Shown here: piece by piece, positions 52,133-62,039 of the stretch
How the letters are laid out: the number at the start of each line of letters is the position of its first letter
Position numbering within the stretch: position 1 is the stretch's first letter
Assembly: GCF_048571275.1 (NCBI RefSeq)
Contig: NZ_CP182357.1
Location: 1,364,001 to 1,428,000 of the forward strand
Reading direction: 5' to 3'
Source of the DNA: Marinarcus sediminis
GTDB lineage: Bacteria > Campylobacterota > Campylobacteria > Campylobacterales > Arcobacteraceae
Length of the DNA stretch: 64,000 bases
The notes under the pieces: generated by a model
What the model was told of the DNA's origin: nothing
The model's database searches: none
The model's input: the letters and a program-made list of their open reading frames with translations, nothing else
Made by a program: the position numbers and the translations under genes

Positions 52133-55051
52133 GTGTTAAACAATATGTCTATTAAGATGAAAGTACTTGTCTTATCACTGCTTGCAATTGTTTTGGTTTC
52201 AATTGTAGTTGCATCAAACACCATTTATTCTATTAACAAACTTTCAAATGAGAGCATAGAAAATTTTAAAAAAGATGCGTATGCTAAAAAAGAGGAAGAG
52301 CTTAAAAACTATGTTTCATTGGCAATGAAAACCGTTGATTCCTTTTATCAAAGAACATCAAAAGAGAGAGTTAAAGTTGAAGTTCAAAGTTATTTAAAAG
52401 AGCAGACAGGTTTTATTATGTCAATTATAGAAGGTGAGTACGCCAAATATAATGGAAAAATTTCTACGGAAGAGTTAAAAAACAGAATTAAAAATATTGT
52501 CAGTTCAACAAGATATGGACAAAGCGGATATTTTTGGATTAATGACACCGATGCTGTGATTGTCATGCATCCTATTAAACCACAACTCGATGGCAAAAAT
52601 TTGTATAACTTTAAAGACCAAAATGGAAAACAAATTTTTAAAGAGTTTGCTTCTGTGGCACTTAAAAGTAAAGAAGGGTATGTGGATTATGTTTGGCCCA
52701 AACCCGGTTTTGAAAAAGCGCAAGATAAAGTCTCTTTTGTAAAACTGTTTAAACCGTTTAATTGGGTGATTGGTACGGGTGAATACGTTGATAACATTAC
52801 ACAAAAACTTCAAGCAGAGGCCATTAAAACCATTTCAGAAATGCGATACGGTAAAGATGGATATTTTTGGATTAATGATTCAAAACCAGTGATGATTATG
52901 CATCCAATGAAACCTGCTTTAGATGGAAAAGATTTATCTAAAGTAAAAGATCCAAACGGTAAATTTTTGTTTAATGAAATGGTGAAAATCACTCAAAAAA
53001 ATCCAGCAGGTGGCTTAGTGGAATATATGTGGAGTAAGCCAGGGAAAGAGACTCCTCAACCTAAATTTTCCTATGTACAAAATTTTGGCCCTTGGGATTG
53101 GATTATTGGAACAGGCGAATATGTGGATAACATTGAAGAAGAGATTCTTTTGATGCAAGCCAATACAAAGAGTCAAATCCATGAAATTATCAGTTTAATT
53201 CTAATCATTACGTTGGTTTCTCTTGCTGCGTTATATTTTATCATCACTTTTTTAGTGAAACGAGTTATCAGTAACCCCCTTGAAGAGTTGGATAATGGAA
53301 TTCAATACTTAATTTCACACACCCAAGAGGGCAATAAGGGGATTCAAAAAACGTATGATGATGAAATAGGTAAAATTATAGACAGTTTTAACGGATATTT
53401 GGATCTTTTAAGAGGCAATGCTCAAAAAGATGAAGAGGTCATAAAAGAGGTTGAAGAGGTCATTTCTAAAGTCAATAATGGTTTTTATGAATACAGAGTC
53501 CACACTCAATCAAAAAATCCATTGGTAGAAGAGTTGAGAATTTCAATCAATTCAATGATTGAAAAAGCGCATACTAATCTCTCTCAAATCAATGCAAATT
53601 TGGTGGAGTATGTCAAATCAAATTATAATATTAAAAGAAGTTCTCAAGAGGACAATTCGGGAGGAATCATTGGTTCAATCTCAAAAAGTTCTGTTTTAGT
53701 GGGACACAATATATCTGAGTTCTTGTGTATGATTAATGAAGCAGGAGACAAACTCAATGAAGATACAACCATCCTCTCTTCTTCGGCAACCAACCTTTCA
53801 ACTTCGGCAAATGAACAAGCGGCATCACTTGAAGAGACAGCTGCTTCTATTGAGCAAATTACCAGTAATATAAAACATAATACAGAAAATATGAATAAAA
53901 TGTCGTTGCTTGCAGATGATTTAAATCACTCTTCTGTAACGGGGAAATCATTGGCAACTAAAACGACACAAGCCATGCAAGATATTGATACGCAGGTGAA
54001 TTCAATTAATGATGCCATTACGGTCATTGATCAAATTGCATTCCAAACAAATATTTTATCACTCAATGCTGCTGTTGAAGCTGCTACTGCGGGAGAAGCA
54101 GGAAAAGGGTTTGCTGTTGTTGCTGCGGAAGTAAGAAACTTAGCAACTCGCAGTGCAGAAGCTGCAAAAGAGATTAAAAAGATTGTTGAGAATGCTACAA
54201 ATAAAGCCAATGAAGGAAAAGTAATTGCCGATGATATGATTGCTGGGTATGCTACATTAAGTGAAAAAATCACACAAACCATTGATCTTATTTCTGATGT
54301 TTCAGCTGCAAGTAAAGAGCAAGAGACAGGCATTATACAAATTAATGATACGGTCTCTGTTTTAGACAGAGCGACTCAACTCAATGCCTCTTCTGCTTCT
54401 GAAATCAATCGATTATCCAATGAGGTTAAAGTGATGGCAGAGAATTTACTCAATATCTCGAATAAAGCTACCTATGATAAAAGCAGAAACAATCAGACGT
54501 GTGATGTGGATTTGGTTTTTAAAATTGCATCATTAAAAAATGATCACATTATCTTTAAAAACACCAATTTTGCAAAATTGAGTGAAAAAGGCATCACTGA
54601 TTGGAAAGTCACGGATCACCACAGTTGTAATTTAGGCAAATGGATTGATGAACAAGAGTCACATGCTATGCCATTTACAAAATCATCAAAATGGGTCTCA
54701 TTAAAAGAGGCGCATAAAGCCGTGCATGAAAATGTCCAACGATATATTGATGACAATGCCCAAGAAAAAGATGGGGCACAACTGTTGGAAGTTTCAAATG
54801 ACTTGGAAGCGAGTATGTCTTTGGTTTTTGAACTGCTGGATGAAATTAAAATTTTCAATTGCTCTTTAAAACAGAAAAATGCGCAAAGTGCTGAACTCAA
54901 AACAGTGGCTAAAAAAGAAGAGATAAAACCTCTTCCAGATGTGAAAAAACAGCCAGCTGTTGAAGAGAAGAGAGAGGCAGAGGTTTCTGCAAAAAAGCCA
55001 AAAATTATACAATCACAAACAAAAGATGACAATGAATGGGAGAGCTTTTAA
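52133..55051 (+). CDS. Methyl-accepting chemotaxis protein, tandem Cache, CZB and WxxF tail
   Basis: 972 aa. First membrane helix near residues 9-29; two homologous Cache-type periplasmic domains, each with RYGxxGYFWIND...MHPxKPxLDGK and WxIGTGEYVDNI (about 55-215 and 220-340); second membrane helix (about 350-375), HAMP, and the signalling hairpin with IDQIAFQTNILSLNAAVEAATAGEAGKGFAVVAAEVR near 630-665. A CZB zinc-binding domain follows (DHHSCNLGKW near 828). A roughly 50-residue Lys/Glu-rich linker ends in NEWESF, a WxxF-type tail like the CheR/CheB-tethering pentapeptide of enteric receptors. The GTG at 52133 has GGAGG 5 bp upstream. Confidence 0.93.
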   Translation: MLNNMSIKMKVLVLSLLAIVLVSIVVASNTIYSINKLSNESIENFKKDAYAKKEEELKNYVSLAMKTVDSFYQRTSKERVKVEVQSYLKEQTGFIMSIIEGEYAKYNGKISTEELKNRIKNIVSSTRYGQSGYFWINDTDAVIVMHPIKPQLDGKNLYNFKDQNGKQIFKEFASVALKSKEGYVDYVWPKPGFEKAQDKVSFVKLFKPFNWVIGTGEYVDNITQKLQAEAIKTISEMRYGKDGYFWINDSKPVMIMHPMKPALDGKDLSKVKDPNGKFLFNEMVKITQKNPAGGLVEYMWSKPGKETPQPKFSYVQNFGPWDWIIGTGEYVDNIEEEILLMQANTKSQIHEIISLILIITLVSLAALYFIITFLVKRVISNPLEELDNGIQYLISHTQEGNKGIQKTYDDEIGKIIDSFNGYLDLLRGNAQKDEEVIKEVEEVISKVNNGFYEYRVHTQSKNPLVEELRISINSMIEKAHTNLSQINANLVEYVKSNYNIKRSSQEDNSGGIIGSISKSSVLVGHNISEFLCMINEAGDKLNEDTTILSSSATNLSTSANEQAASLEETAASIEQITSNIKHNTENMNKMSLLADDLNHSSVTGKSLATKTTQAMQDIDTQVNSINDAITVIDQIAFQTNILSLNAAVEAATAGEAGKGFAVVAAEVRNLATRSAEAAKEIKKIVENATNKANEGKVIADDMIAGYATLSEKITQTIDLISDVSAASKEQETGIIQINDTVSVLDRATQLNASSASEINRLSNEVKVMAENLLNISNKATYDKSRNNQTCDVDLVFKIASLKNDHIIFKNTNFAKLSEKGITDWKVTDHHSCNLGKWIDEQESHAMPFTKSSKWVSLKEAHKAVHENVQRYIDDNAQEKDGAQLLEVSNDLEASMSLVFELLDEIKIFNCSLKQKNAQSAELKTVAKKEEIKPLPDVKKQPAVEEKREAEVSAKKPKIIQSQTKDDNEWESF

Positions 55052-55135
55052 GCTTTCTCATGATGCATTTGCTTAATGCAAACTTTCGTTTTTAAATAAT
55101 TTTTTTTTCAATCTTTTTTATATATTATTTTTTGC

Positions 55136-55141
55136 TATAAT
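55136..55141 (+). promoter_or_regulatory. -10 box upstream of trhP
   Basis: TATAAT in the context TTTTTTGCTATAATCC, 38 bp before the trhP ATG. The gene then has AAGGAGAAT as its ribosome site. Confidence 0.6.
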
Positions 55142-55178
55142 CCAAACAAATTTACGTGTATGACGTACAAGGAGAATT

Positions 55179-56471
55179 ATGAATAAAGTAGAGTTATTAA
55201 GCCCTGCAGGAAATTTAGAAAAGTTAAAAATTGCATTTGCTTACGGTGCAGATGCTGTTTATGGAGGGGTTAGTCATTTTTCTTTACGTATTCGAAGTGG
55301 AAAAGAGTTTACCTTTGAAAGCTTTAAAGAGGGCATTGATTATGCGCACTCTTTGGGTAAAAAAGTTTATGCTACTATCAATGGCTTTCCTTTTAATTCG
55401 CAAATTGAACTTTTAAAAAAGCATATAGTACAAATGGGGGAACTTAACCCAGATGCTTTAATTGTTGCAGCTCCTGGAGTGGTTCGATTGTGTCGTGAAT
55501 TGGTACCTCATATTCCGATTCATCTCTCAACTCAAGCCAATGTGATGAACTATTTGGATGCCCAAGTCTATTATGATATGGGGGTAAGACGAATCATTGC
55601 AGCACGTGAAATCTCTTTAAAAGATGTTAAAGAGATTAAAAAACTCCTTCCCGATATGGAGATAGAGATTTTTGTTCATGGTTCAATGTGTTTTGCTTAC
55701 AGTGGACGATGTTTGGTCAGTGCTGTACAAATGGGACGTGTTCCAAACAGAGGAAGTTGTGCCAATGATTGTCGCTTTGAGTATACCCTTTATGCTGCCA
55801 ATGAAGATCATGGAACTCTCTTTAGACTTGAAGAGGAGCCTGGTGTGGGTACATATATTTTTAATGCAAAAGATATGAATTTGGCCAGCCATGTGGATGA
55901 GATATTGGCATCAAATAGTGTGGATTCTATTAAAATAGAAGGACGAACCAAATCGCCTTATTATGCAGCTGTTACGGCATACACTTATCGAAATGCCATT
56001 GATGATTATTATGCCCATCAATTTGATGCCTCAAAATATCAAACGGAGTTGGCAACAACAAAAAACAGAGGCTTTACGGATGCCTATTTAATTCACAGAC
56101 CTTTTGATAAAACCGATTCACAAAACCATGATTACGCTTTAAGTAAAGGTTCGTATGAAGTCAGTGGTTTGGTGTGTGAAGATGAAATGCATTTTATGTG
56201 TAAATATAAAACGTATCCCAATGAGTGCATTGAAATTTTTGCACCAGCAAATGCTCATATTGTAGAGTGCGACAATGAGATAGGTTCTATTTTTAAAAAG
56301 GATGACGGCAAATATTACATCCAATTTAAACAAATACTCACTGAAACGAATAAAGCTTTAGAATCGGTGCACAGCGGAAATATCAATAAGATTAAATTGC
56401 CAGGTAAACTGCCATATTTAACCATATTCAGAGTTGAAAATATTGAAGAGGAAGTTTGTTCTGACTTATGA
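55179..56471 (+). CDS. trhP: Peptidase U32-family tRNA hydroxylation protein (TrhP/YegQ-like)
   Basis: 430 aa. N-terminal TIM-barrel-like U32 domain: KVELLSPAGNLEKLKIAFAYGADAVYGG, HLSTQANVMN, EIFVHGSMCFAYSGRCLVSAVQMGRVPNRGSCANDCRF (Cys cluster for an Fe-S centre) and SIKIEGRTKSPYYAA. Members hydroxylate U34 of tRNA (ho5U) with prephenate, rather than acting as proteases. It overlaps the next gene by 4 bp. Confidence 0.88.
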   Translation: MNKVELLSPAGNLEKLKIAFAYGADAVYGGVSHFSLRIRSGKEFTFESFKEGIDYAHSLGKKVYATINGFPFNSQIELLKKHIVQMGELNPDALIVAAPGVVRLCRELVPHIPIHLSTQANVMNYLDAQVYYDMGVRRIIAAREISLKDVKEIKKLLPDMEIEIFVHGSMCFAYSGRCLVSAVQMGRVPNRGSCANDCRFEYTLYAANEDHGTLFRLEEEPGVGTYIFNAKDMNLASHVDEILASNSVDSIKIEGRTKSPYYAAVTAYTYRNAIDDYYAHQFDASKYQTELATTKNRGFTDAYLIHRPFDKTDSQNHDYALSKGSYEVSGLVCEDEMHFMCKYKTYPNECIEIFAPANAHIVECDNEIGSIFKKDDGKYYIQFKQILTETNKALESVHSGNINKIKLPGKLPYLTIFRVENIEEEVCSDL

Positions 56472-57778
56472 TTTTCTTTAGAGTTACTGATAATATTAAT
56501 ATCAAAATTACCGATGGCACGTTAATTGAGTATAAAAAACTACAACAACCATCCATTATAATGAATGAAAATATCTATTGTACCACCTATGAAGATTTCA
56601 AAAGTATTCAAAAAATATTTAAAAGTGTTGATGAAAAATTTGAGACAAAAATACTCAATGAAATGCGTGTAAAATCTTCTGCTTTGTTTCCGCAAGAGTT
56701 AGGTATTTCAAATGAAAAAGAGTATGAAATCTTAAATAAGTACGAAAAAATGATTGAGAGTAAAAAATTCTCAAATGCCAATTTTGAACATGAAGTGCCA
56801 ACTTATTTTTTCAATGATAGATTGTTTGTCAAGCTTCAAACTCAACTTAATTTTGCAAAAGAGTCCATTAAAGTTGCAATCATAGGGGGATGTGGAAAAG
56901 ACATTGGAGAAATTGTTGCTTCAAGTGGTGCTGTACGTATTTTATATGAGTATTTAAAAACGCATTTTAAAGAGGTCGACATTGATCTGTTTTTGAATGC
57001 CTCTTCAAATACGTATTATACGAGAGACAAAGAGATTCTTCAAAATTTGCCTTTTATTCATGCCATTAAACCTTTGAGTTTAAATCTTAAAGTTTTGAGT
57101 ATGTATGACTATTATATTGATAACAGTTCCATTAGAAAACAGACTTTTTATAATGATTTGCCCTATATTGATGCCTATTTATTTAAATTTGGAATTGATT
57201 ATAATACCATCCCTGATGTCAAAAAATTCAATGAAATTCATTTGGATAAATATCGACCTAAAAAAGAGTTAGAAGATCTTTTAATAAATTTGAAATCACG
57301 GGGGAAAGTGTTGTTATTTCACCCATACTCTGCTGATAATACCCGTAGTATTCCGCATGAGTATGCTAAAAGTATGCTCAATGATTTGATGAAAAAGTGT
57401 GATGACTACACTGTAATTACGGCATTGGACATAGAGGGTGTTAAGAACGAAAATTATATTACTTTAGCAAAATACTCTAAAACGTTCAGTGATTTTGCTT
57501 ATATCATTTCAAATATGGACCGAGTCATTACTGTTGATACGGCGACTTATCACATTTCAGATGCCTTTTTTATCCCCACTGTTGTGTTATTTACCAATGA
57601 CAAAATGAAACAGCGTTTGAAATATTATAAATATGTCAAAGGTATACATCTTAAAAACAGCATAAAAACACTCTCTAAGTTCATATTCCGAAACGATGCA
57701 TTAAGTTTGAACCCTTTTGATTGTTGGAAAAATATAAAAATTTCTAAGGTAATTAAGTTATTAGAAAAAATTAGATAA
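56468..57778 (+). CDS. GT9/heptosyltransferase-like protein, function unknown
   Basis: 436 aa. The C-terminal two-thirds has a GT-B pattern: VAIIGGCGKDIGEIVASSGAVRILYEYLK, then KVLLFHPYSADNTRSIPHEYAKSMLNDL and MDRVITVDTATYHISDAFFIPTVVLFTND, similar to the donor-binding domain of family 9 glycosyltransferases. The N-terminal 130 residues are unlike them. The acceptor is unknown. Starts with ATGA overlap on trhP. Confidence 0.7.
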   Translation: MIFFRVTDNINIKITDGTLIEYKKLQQPSIIMNENIYCTTYEDFKSIQKIFKSVDEKFETKILNEMRVKSSALFPQELGISNEKEYEILNKYEKMIESKKFSNANFEHEVPTYFFNDRLFVKLQTQLNFAKESIKVAIIGGCGKDIGEIVASSGAVRILYEYLKTHFKEVDIDLFLNASSNTYYTRDKEILQNLPFIHAIKPLSLNLKVLSMYDYYIDNSSIRKQTFYNDLPYIDAYLFKFGIDYNTIPDVKKFNEIHLDKYRPKKELEDLLINLKSRGKVLLFHPYSADNTRSIPHEYAKSMLNDLMKKCDDYTVITALDIEGVKNENYITLAKYSKTFSDFAYIISNMDRVITVDTATYHISDAFFIPTVVLFTNDKMKQRLKYYKYVKGIHLKNSIKTLSKFIFRNDALSLNPFDCWKNIKISKVIKLLEKIR

Positions 57779-57811
57779 AATTGCCAAAAGTTATGAAATA
57801 AGGAAAAATGT

Positions 57812-58306
57812 ATGAAATTTGTATCTATCATTATGGGAAGCAAATCTGACTATGAAATTATGCAAAATTGTTCAGAAACATTGGACAAGTTTAACGTTAA
57901 ATATGAAATGATTATCTCTTCAGCTCACCGAAGTCCTCAACGAACAAAAGATTATGTCAAAGAAGCAGAAGCGAAAGGTTCAGTGGCGTTTATCGCAGCA
58001 GCTGGTATGGCTGCACACCTTGCTGGTGCTATTGCCGCAGCTACGACTAAACCGGTTATTGGGGTACCCATGAAAGGCGGAGCAATGGATGGTATGGATG
58101 CAATGCTTTCAACTGTACAAATGCCTTCAGGAATGCCTGTGGCTACGGTAGCTCTTGGAAAAGCAGGAGCCGTGAATGCTGCATATTTAGCCATGCAAAT
58201 TTTGGCTATTTTTGATAAAGAGTTAGCAGCAAAATTAACGGAAGACAGAATCGTTAAAGAAAAAGCAGTTGCGTTAGATTCTAAAGAGATAGAAGTTATT
58301 TTATAA
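57812..58306 (+). CDS. purE: N5-carboxyaminoimidazole ribonucleotide mutase
   Basis: 164 aa. Purine biosynthesis step converting N5-CAIR to CAIR. Signature: IIMGSKSDYEIMQNC, SAHRSPQRTKDY and FIAAAGMAAHLAGAIAAATTKPVIGVPMKGGAMDGMDAMLSTVQMPSGMPVATVALGKAGAVNAA. Class I PurE. One-base overlap with the glutaredoxin-like gene. Confidence 0.97.
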   Translation: MKFVSIIMGSKSDYEIMQNCSETLDKFNVKYEMIISSAHRSPQRTKDYVKEAEAKGSVAFIAAAGMAAHLAGAIAAATTKPVIGVPMKGGAMDGMDAMLSTVQMPSGMPVATVALGKAGAVNAAYLAMQILAIFDKELAAKLTEDRIVKEKAVALDSKEIEVIL

Positions 58307-58539
58307 TGAAGCCCGTTGCGCTTTTTACAATTCCAAATTGTAAGTGGTGCAGCCAAGCTGCGGCTTATTTCAAAGAGAAAAAAATTAAATACAATCAAAT
58401 TGATGTATCAAAAAACAGACAAGCACTTAAAGATTGTCAAAAAAATGGCTGTAAAGGTGCTCCAGTGATTTTAATTGGAAATCGGTGGATTTGTGGCTTT
58501 GACAAAGAAAAAATACATAAAGAGTTAGGAATAAAATAA
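58306..58539 (+). CDS. Glutaredoxin-like thiol-disulfide protein
   Basis: 77 aa thioredoxin-fold protein: PNCKWCSQAAAYFKEKKIKYNQIDVSKN with a CKWC active site, then GAPVILIGNRWICGFDKEKI (cis-Pro loop). CxxC pattern of glutaredoxins, though the usual CPYC is CKWC. The start overlaps purE and the stop abuts glyQ. Confidence 0.9.
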   Translation: MKPVALFTIPNCKWCSQAAAYFKEKKIKYNQIDVSKNRQALKDCQKNGCKGAPVILIGNRWICGFDKEKIHKELGIK

Positions 58540-59421
58540 ATGATTACATTTTCACAACTTCTATTAAAATTACAACAATTTTGGGCCCAACAAGGGTGTA
58601 ATATTGTTCAACCTTACGATATACCTGCAGGGGCTGGAACTTTTCATCCTGCAACACTTTTGAGAAGTCTGGATTCAAAACCTTGGTCAGTTGCGTATGT
58701 GGCGCCCAGTCGAAGACCAACAGATGGACGATACGGTGAGAACCCAAACAGACTTGGAAGTTATTACCAATTTCAAGCGTTGATTAAACCCAGTCCCGCA
58801 AATATCCAAGATTTATATTTACAATCTTTAGAGTATTTGGGATTGGATATCTCTAAACACGATATTCGGTTTGTCGAAGATAACTGGGAATCTCCTACAT
58901 TAGGTGCTTGGGGACTTGGATGGGAAGTTTGGTTGGACGGAATGGAAGTGACACAATTTACCTATTTTCAACAAGTGGGAGGGTTGCCTTGTGATCCAGT
59001 AGCCGTTGAAATTACGTATGGTACAGAGCGACTTGCCATGTATTTGCAAGGAGTAGATACGGTTTTTGACATTGTGTGGAATGAAAATGAACACGGTGTT
59101 ACTACCTATAAAGATATCCATTTAGAGGGAGAAATTGAGTTCTCTAAATATAACTTTGAGATTGCCGATACCAAAATGTTATTTAACCACTTTGAAGATG
59201 CTTTTAACGAGTGTAAACGGTGTTTAGAGGCGGGCTTACCTCTCCCTGCTTATGATCAGTGTATGATTGCCAGTCACGCTTTTAACACGCTTGATGCGAG
59301 AAAAGCTGTCTCTGTAACTGAGAGACAAAACTATATTTTAAAAGTCAGAGAACTCTCACAAGGGTGTGCTGTATTATACAAAGAACAAGAGGGTGAACGA
59401 CTTAAAAGATTGGGGTACTAA
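58540..59421 (+). CDS. glyQ: Glycyl-tRNA synthetase alpha subunit
   Basis: 293 aa catalytic subunit of the alpha2beta2 enzyme: ITFSQLLLKLQQFWAQQGCNIVQPYD, GAGTFHPATLLR, VAYVAPSRRPTDGRYGENPNRLGSYYQFQ and DNWESPTLGAWGLGWEVWLDGMEVTQFTYFQQ are canonical. glyS is not in the window, as expected for Campylobacterota, where glyQ and glyS are apart. Confidence 0.97.
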   Translation: MITFSQLLLKLQQFWAQQGCNIVQPYDIPAGAGTFHPATLLRSLDSKPWSVAYVAPSRRPTDGRYGENPNRLGSYYQFQALIKPSPANIQDLYLQSLEYLGLDISKHDIRFVEDNWESPTLGAWGLGWEVWLDGMEVTQFTYFQQVGGLPCDPVAVEITYGTERLAMYLQGVDTVFDIVWNENEHGVTTYKDIHLEGEIEFSKYNFEIADTKMLFNHFEDAFNECKRCLEAGLPLPAYDQCMIASHAFNTLDARKAVSVTERQNYILKVRELSQGCAVLYKEQEGERLKRLGY

Positions 59422-59424
59422 GCC

Positions 59425-60162
59425 ATGAAAATCAAAGAGTTATATCAATTTCTGGACGAACTCTCACCCTTTTCGTTACAAGAGAAATGGGACAATTCAG
59501 GTCTGCTTGTGGGGAATCCTGAAGATGAATTCAAACAACTCTATATCAGCCTTGATTTAGACGATGATATGCTTGAGGAGATTGAACCAAACTCTTTGAT
59601 TGTGACCCATCATCCTTTGATATTTTCTCCATTGAAAAGAGTCAATTTTGATTCGTATGCAACAAAAATCTTAAGAACCCTTATTCAAAAAAATATAGGG
59701 CTTATCTCTATGCATACCAATTTTGATATTACTCATTTGAACCGTTATGTTGCAGAAGAAATTTTAGGTTTAGAATTGATTTCACATGATGAATATATCT
59801 GTTATGCGAAAGTAAATCTCCCTTTTGATGAGTTATCTCAACAGATCAGTTCAAAGTTAGATTTAGAGTATCATAAAGTTGTCAGATGCAGTGAAGATGT
59901 CAATACCGTTGCCTTGGTTACGGGCGCAGGAATGTCCTTGCTTCCTGAAGTAAAAGCCGATTGTTTTTTAACGGGCGATATAAAATATCACGATGCCATG
60001 GAAGCAAAGAATCGAGGAATTTCATTAATTGATATTGGTCATTATGAAAGTGAAAAGCACTTCAGCCCTTTATTATTGGGGCTTTGTGAAAACTATTTGA
60101 AAATAAATGAATTAAAAGCTATAATAAGAACTTCAAAAAATCCATTTATGTTTCATTTATAA
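59425..60162 (+). CDS. NIF3/YbgI-like dinuclear metal-binding protein
   Basis: 245 aa. Family motifs: PFSLQEKWDNSGLLVGN, LIVTHHPLIFSPLKRV (metal-binding His pair), ISMHTNFDI, and DIGHYESEKHFSPLL with final metal ligands. Forms a hexameric toroid in relatives; the role is debated. Corresponds to the gene between glyQ and the zinc-ribbon gene in C. jejuni. Confidence 0.93.
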   Translation: MKIKELYQFLDELSPFSLQEKWDNSGLLVGNPEDEFKQLYISLDLDDDMLEEIEPNSLIVTHHPLIFSPLKRVNFDSYATKILRTLIQKNIGLISMHTNFDITHLNRYVAEEILGLELISHDEYICYAKVNLPFDELSQQISSKLDLEYHKVVRCSEDVNTVALVTGAGMSLLPEVKADCFLTGDIKYHDAMEAKNRGISLIDIGHYESEKHFSPLLLGLCENYLKINELKAIIRTSKNPFMFHL

Positions 60163-60172
60163 GGAGAAACGG

Positions 60173-60892
60173 TTGAATAAATACTTAGAACAGTTAGTGC
60201 AGTTGTCAAAATATGATAGTAAAATCAGTGCATATGAGCCACAAATTGAGAATGAAAAGGCAAAATTGGCAGTGTTTTTACAAACTGCAGAGTCAATTTC
60301 TTCATCAATTGATGCAACACATGCTGAAATAGATGATTTAAAATCAAAAAGAACAAAAAATAATATTCATTTGAGTGAACTTAAAGTCAAATTAGATGAA
60401 ATTACGAAAAAAAATAATGTAGTTCAAAATGAGAAAGAGTTAAAAGCTTTACAATTAGAAGAAGAGATTGCAAAAGAGCAAATTTCATTTGCAAATGAAG
60501 AGATTTCAAGATTAGATGATTTGATGCAATCAAAAGAGGCTTATGTAAAAGAGCTTGAAGATAAATTGGCACAAGAAAAAGAAGAGATCAACGATTTACA
60601 AGTTGCTGTTGATAATGCAATTGAAGATTTAAATAAAGACAGAAATAATGTTTATCAAGAGAGAGCTGTTCTTTTAGAGCAATTTGATAACAAAATTTTA
60701 ACGTTCTATGAAAAAATCAGAAGATGGGCAAAAGACAAAGCCGTCGTTCCTGTTAGAAAACAAGCCTGTTATGGTTGTTATATGAAAATAAATGATAAAG
60801 CTTATGCTGATGTAATTAAAGCAGAAGAGATTGTTAATTGTCCACACTGTGGAAGAATTTTATATAAAGAAGTAGAATCTGAAGAGGCTTAA
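60173..60892 (+). CDS. Coiled-coil zinc-ribbon protein (FlgZ/HP0958-like)
   Basis: 239 aa. A long helical hairpin/coiled coil (residues 1-185) is followed by a C4 zinc ribbon: ACYGCYMKIND (C-x2-C) and NCPHCGRILY (C-x2-C). The homologue HP0958 (FlgZ) in Helicobacter pylori stabilises sigma54 (RpoN) and binds flagellin mRNA, so this may link to flagellar expression here. TTG start at 60173 with GGAGAAACG upstream. Confidence 0.85.
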   Translation: MNKYLEQLVQLSKYDSKISAYEPQIENEKAKLAVFLQTAESISSSIDATHAEIDDLKSKRTKNNIHLSELKVKLDEITKKNNVVQNEKELKALQLEEEIAKEQISFANEEISRLDDLMQSKEAYVKELEDKLAQEKEEINDLQVAVDNAIEDLNKDRNNVYQERAVLLEQFDNKILTFYEKIRRWAKDKAVVPVRKQACYGCYMKINDKAYADVIKAEEIVNCPHCGRILYKEVESEEA

Positions 60893-60893
60893 T

Positions 60894-62039
60894 GTGAGCC
60901 TCTTTAGTTTTTTTTACTATATTCTCTCACTTTTAGTATACCTCCTTGCTCTTCCATATTTAATTTATAAATCCAAAAGTTTAAAATACTCCATTGCCAT
61001 ACCTGCAAAATTTTTTTTAAAAAACAATCCCTGTTTTGAAAAAAGTGCTGTTTGGTTTCATTGTTGTTCGTTTGGTGAAATAAAAGCCATCAAACCCATT
61101 ATTGATGAACTTAATGAAGAGGTGAACATCTCTGTTATGACCAATACGGGTTTTGAAGAAGCGCGAAAATTGAGTTCAAATGTGAGGTATTTGCCGTATG
61201 AACTTTTTTTACCCTTTTGGATAAGTAAACAAAAAGCGTTACTGGTTATGGAAGCCGAACTTTGGTATATGCTTTTTTTAGTGGCAAAAGCCAAAGGGAT
61301 CAAGACATATTTAATCAATGCAAGAATATCGGATCGTTCATACGCTTCGTATATGAGATTTGCTTTTTTATATAAAAGAGTATTTCAACACATTGATAAA
61401 GTTTATGCGCAGAGTGCTTTAGACAAAGAGCGGTTAGAGAACTTGGGTGCTCATCATGTGGAAATTATTGGGAACATAAAATTAGCGCAACGTCCAAAAA
61501 TTACAAAAAAATTGGATAAGCCCGATGGTTTTATCATAACCGCAGGAAGTACGCATGAAAAAGAGGAAGCGTTGATTTTAGATGCCTATGAAAAAACATT
61601 GGGGAAATTGATTATTGTGCCAAGGCACCCTGAACGTTTTGATAAGGTCGATGTTTTAATTCAAAATTATATTAAAAATAAAGCGCTGACATATCACCGA
61701 TATTCACAGCAAGAAGATTTTAAAAGTGATATAATTTTGGTGGATAAAATGGGTGAATTGAATAATATTTATGCCATCAGTGATTGTGTTATTTTAGGCG
61801 GAGCTTTTGAAAAAGTTGGAGGGCACAACCCCATTGAGCCTGCTTTTTTTCAATGCAGAATCATCAGCGGTGAACATATATTTAACCAAAAACCACTTTT
61901 TGCTTCAGTGAGTCATTATACACTTACAAGCAATGAAAATCTGAAAAGTGTTTTGCACAATGTTCAGCAATTAGAAAAATCAAATTTGATAGATATTGGA
62001 ACAATAGAGCCAATAATAAAGGAAATTCATGGAATATGA
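60894..62039 (+). CDS. waaA: 3-deoxy-D-manno-octulosonic acid transferase
   Basis: 381 aa GT30 enzyme adding Kdo to lipid A precursor. Single N-terminal membrane helix (YYILSLLVYLLALPYLIYK), then WFHCCSFGEIKAIKPII (catalytic Glu), VMEAELWYMLF, INARISDRSY, and the C-terminal VILGGAFEKVGGHNPIEPAF nucleotide-sugar site. GTG start 1 bp after the preceding stop; 11-bp overlap with the next gene. Confidence 0.94.
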   Translation: MSLFSFFYYILSLLVYLLALPYLIYKSKSLKYSIAIPAKFFLKNNPCFEKSAVWFHCCSFGEIKAIKPIIDELNEEVNISVMTNTGFEEARKLSSNVRYLPYELFLPFWISKQKALLVMEAELWYMLFLVAKAKGIKTYLINARISDRSYASYMRFAFLYKRVFQHIDKVYAQSALDKERLENLGAHHVEIIGNIKLAQRPKITKKLDKPDGFIITAGSTHEKEEALILDAYEKTLGKLIIVPRHPERFDKVDVLIQNYIKNKALTYHRYSQQEDFKSDIILVDKMGELNNIYAISDCVILGGAFEKVGGHNPIEPAFFQCRIISGEHIFNQKPLFASVSHYTLTSNENLKSVLHNVQQLEKSNLIDIGTIEPIIKEIHGI

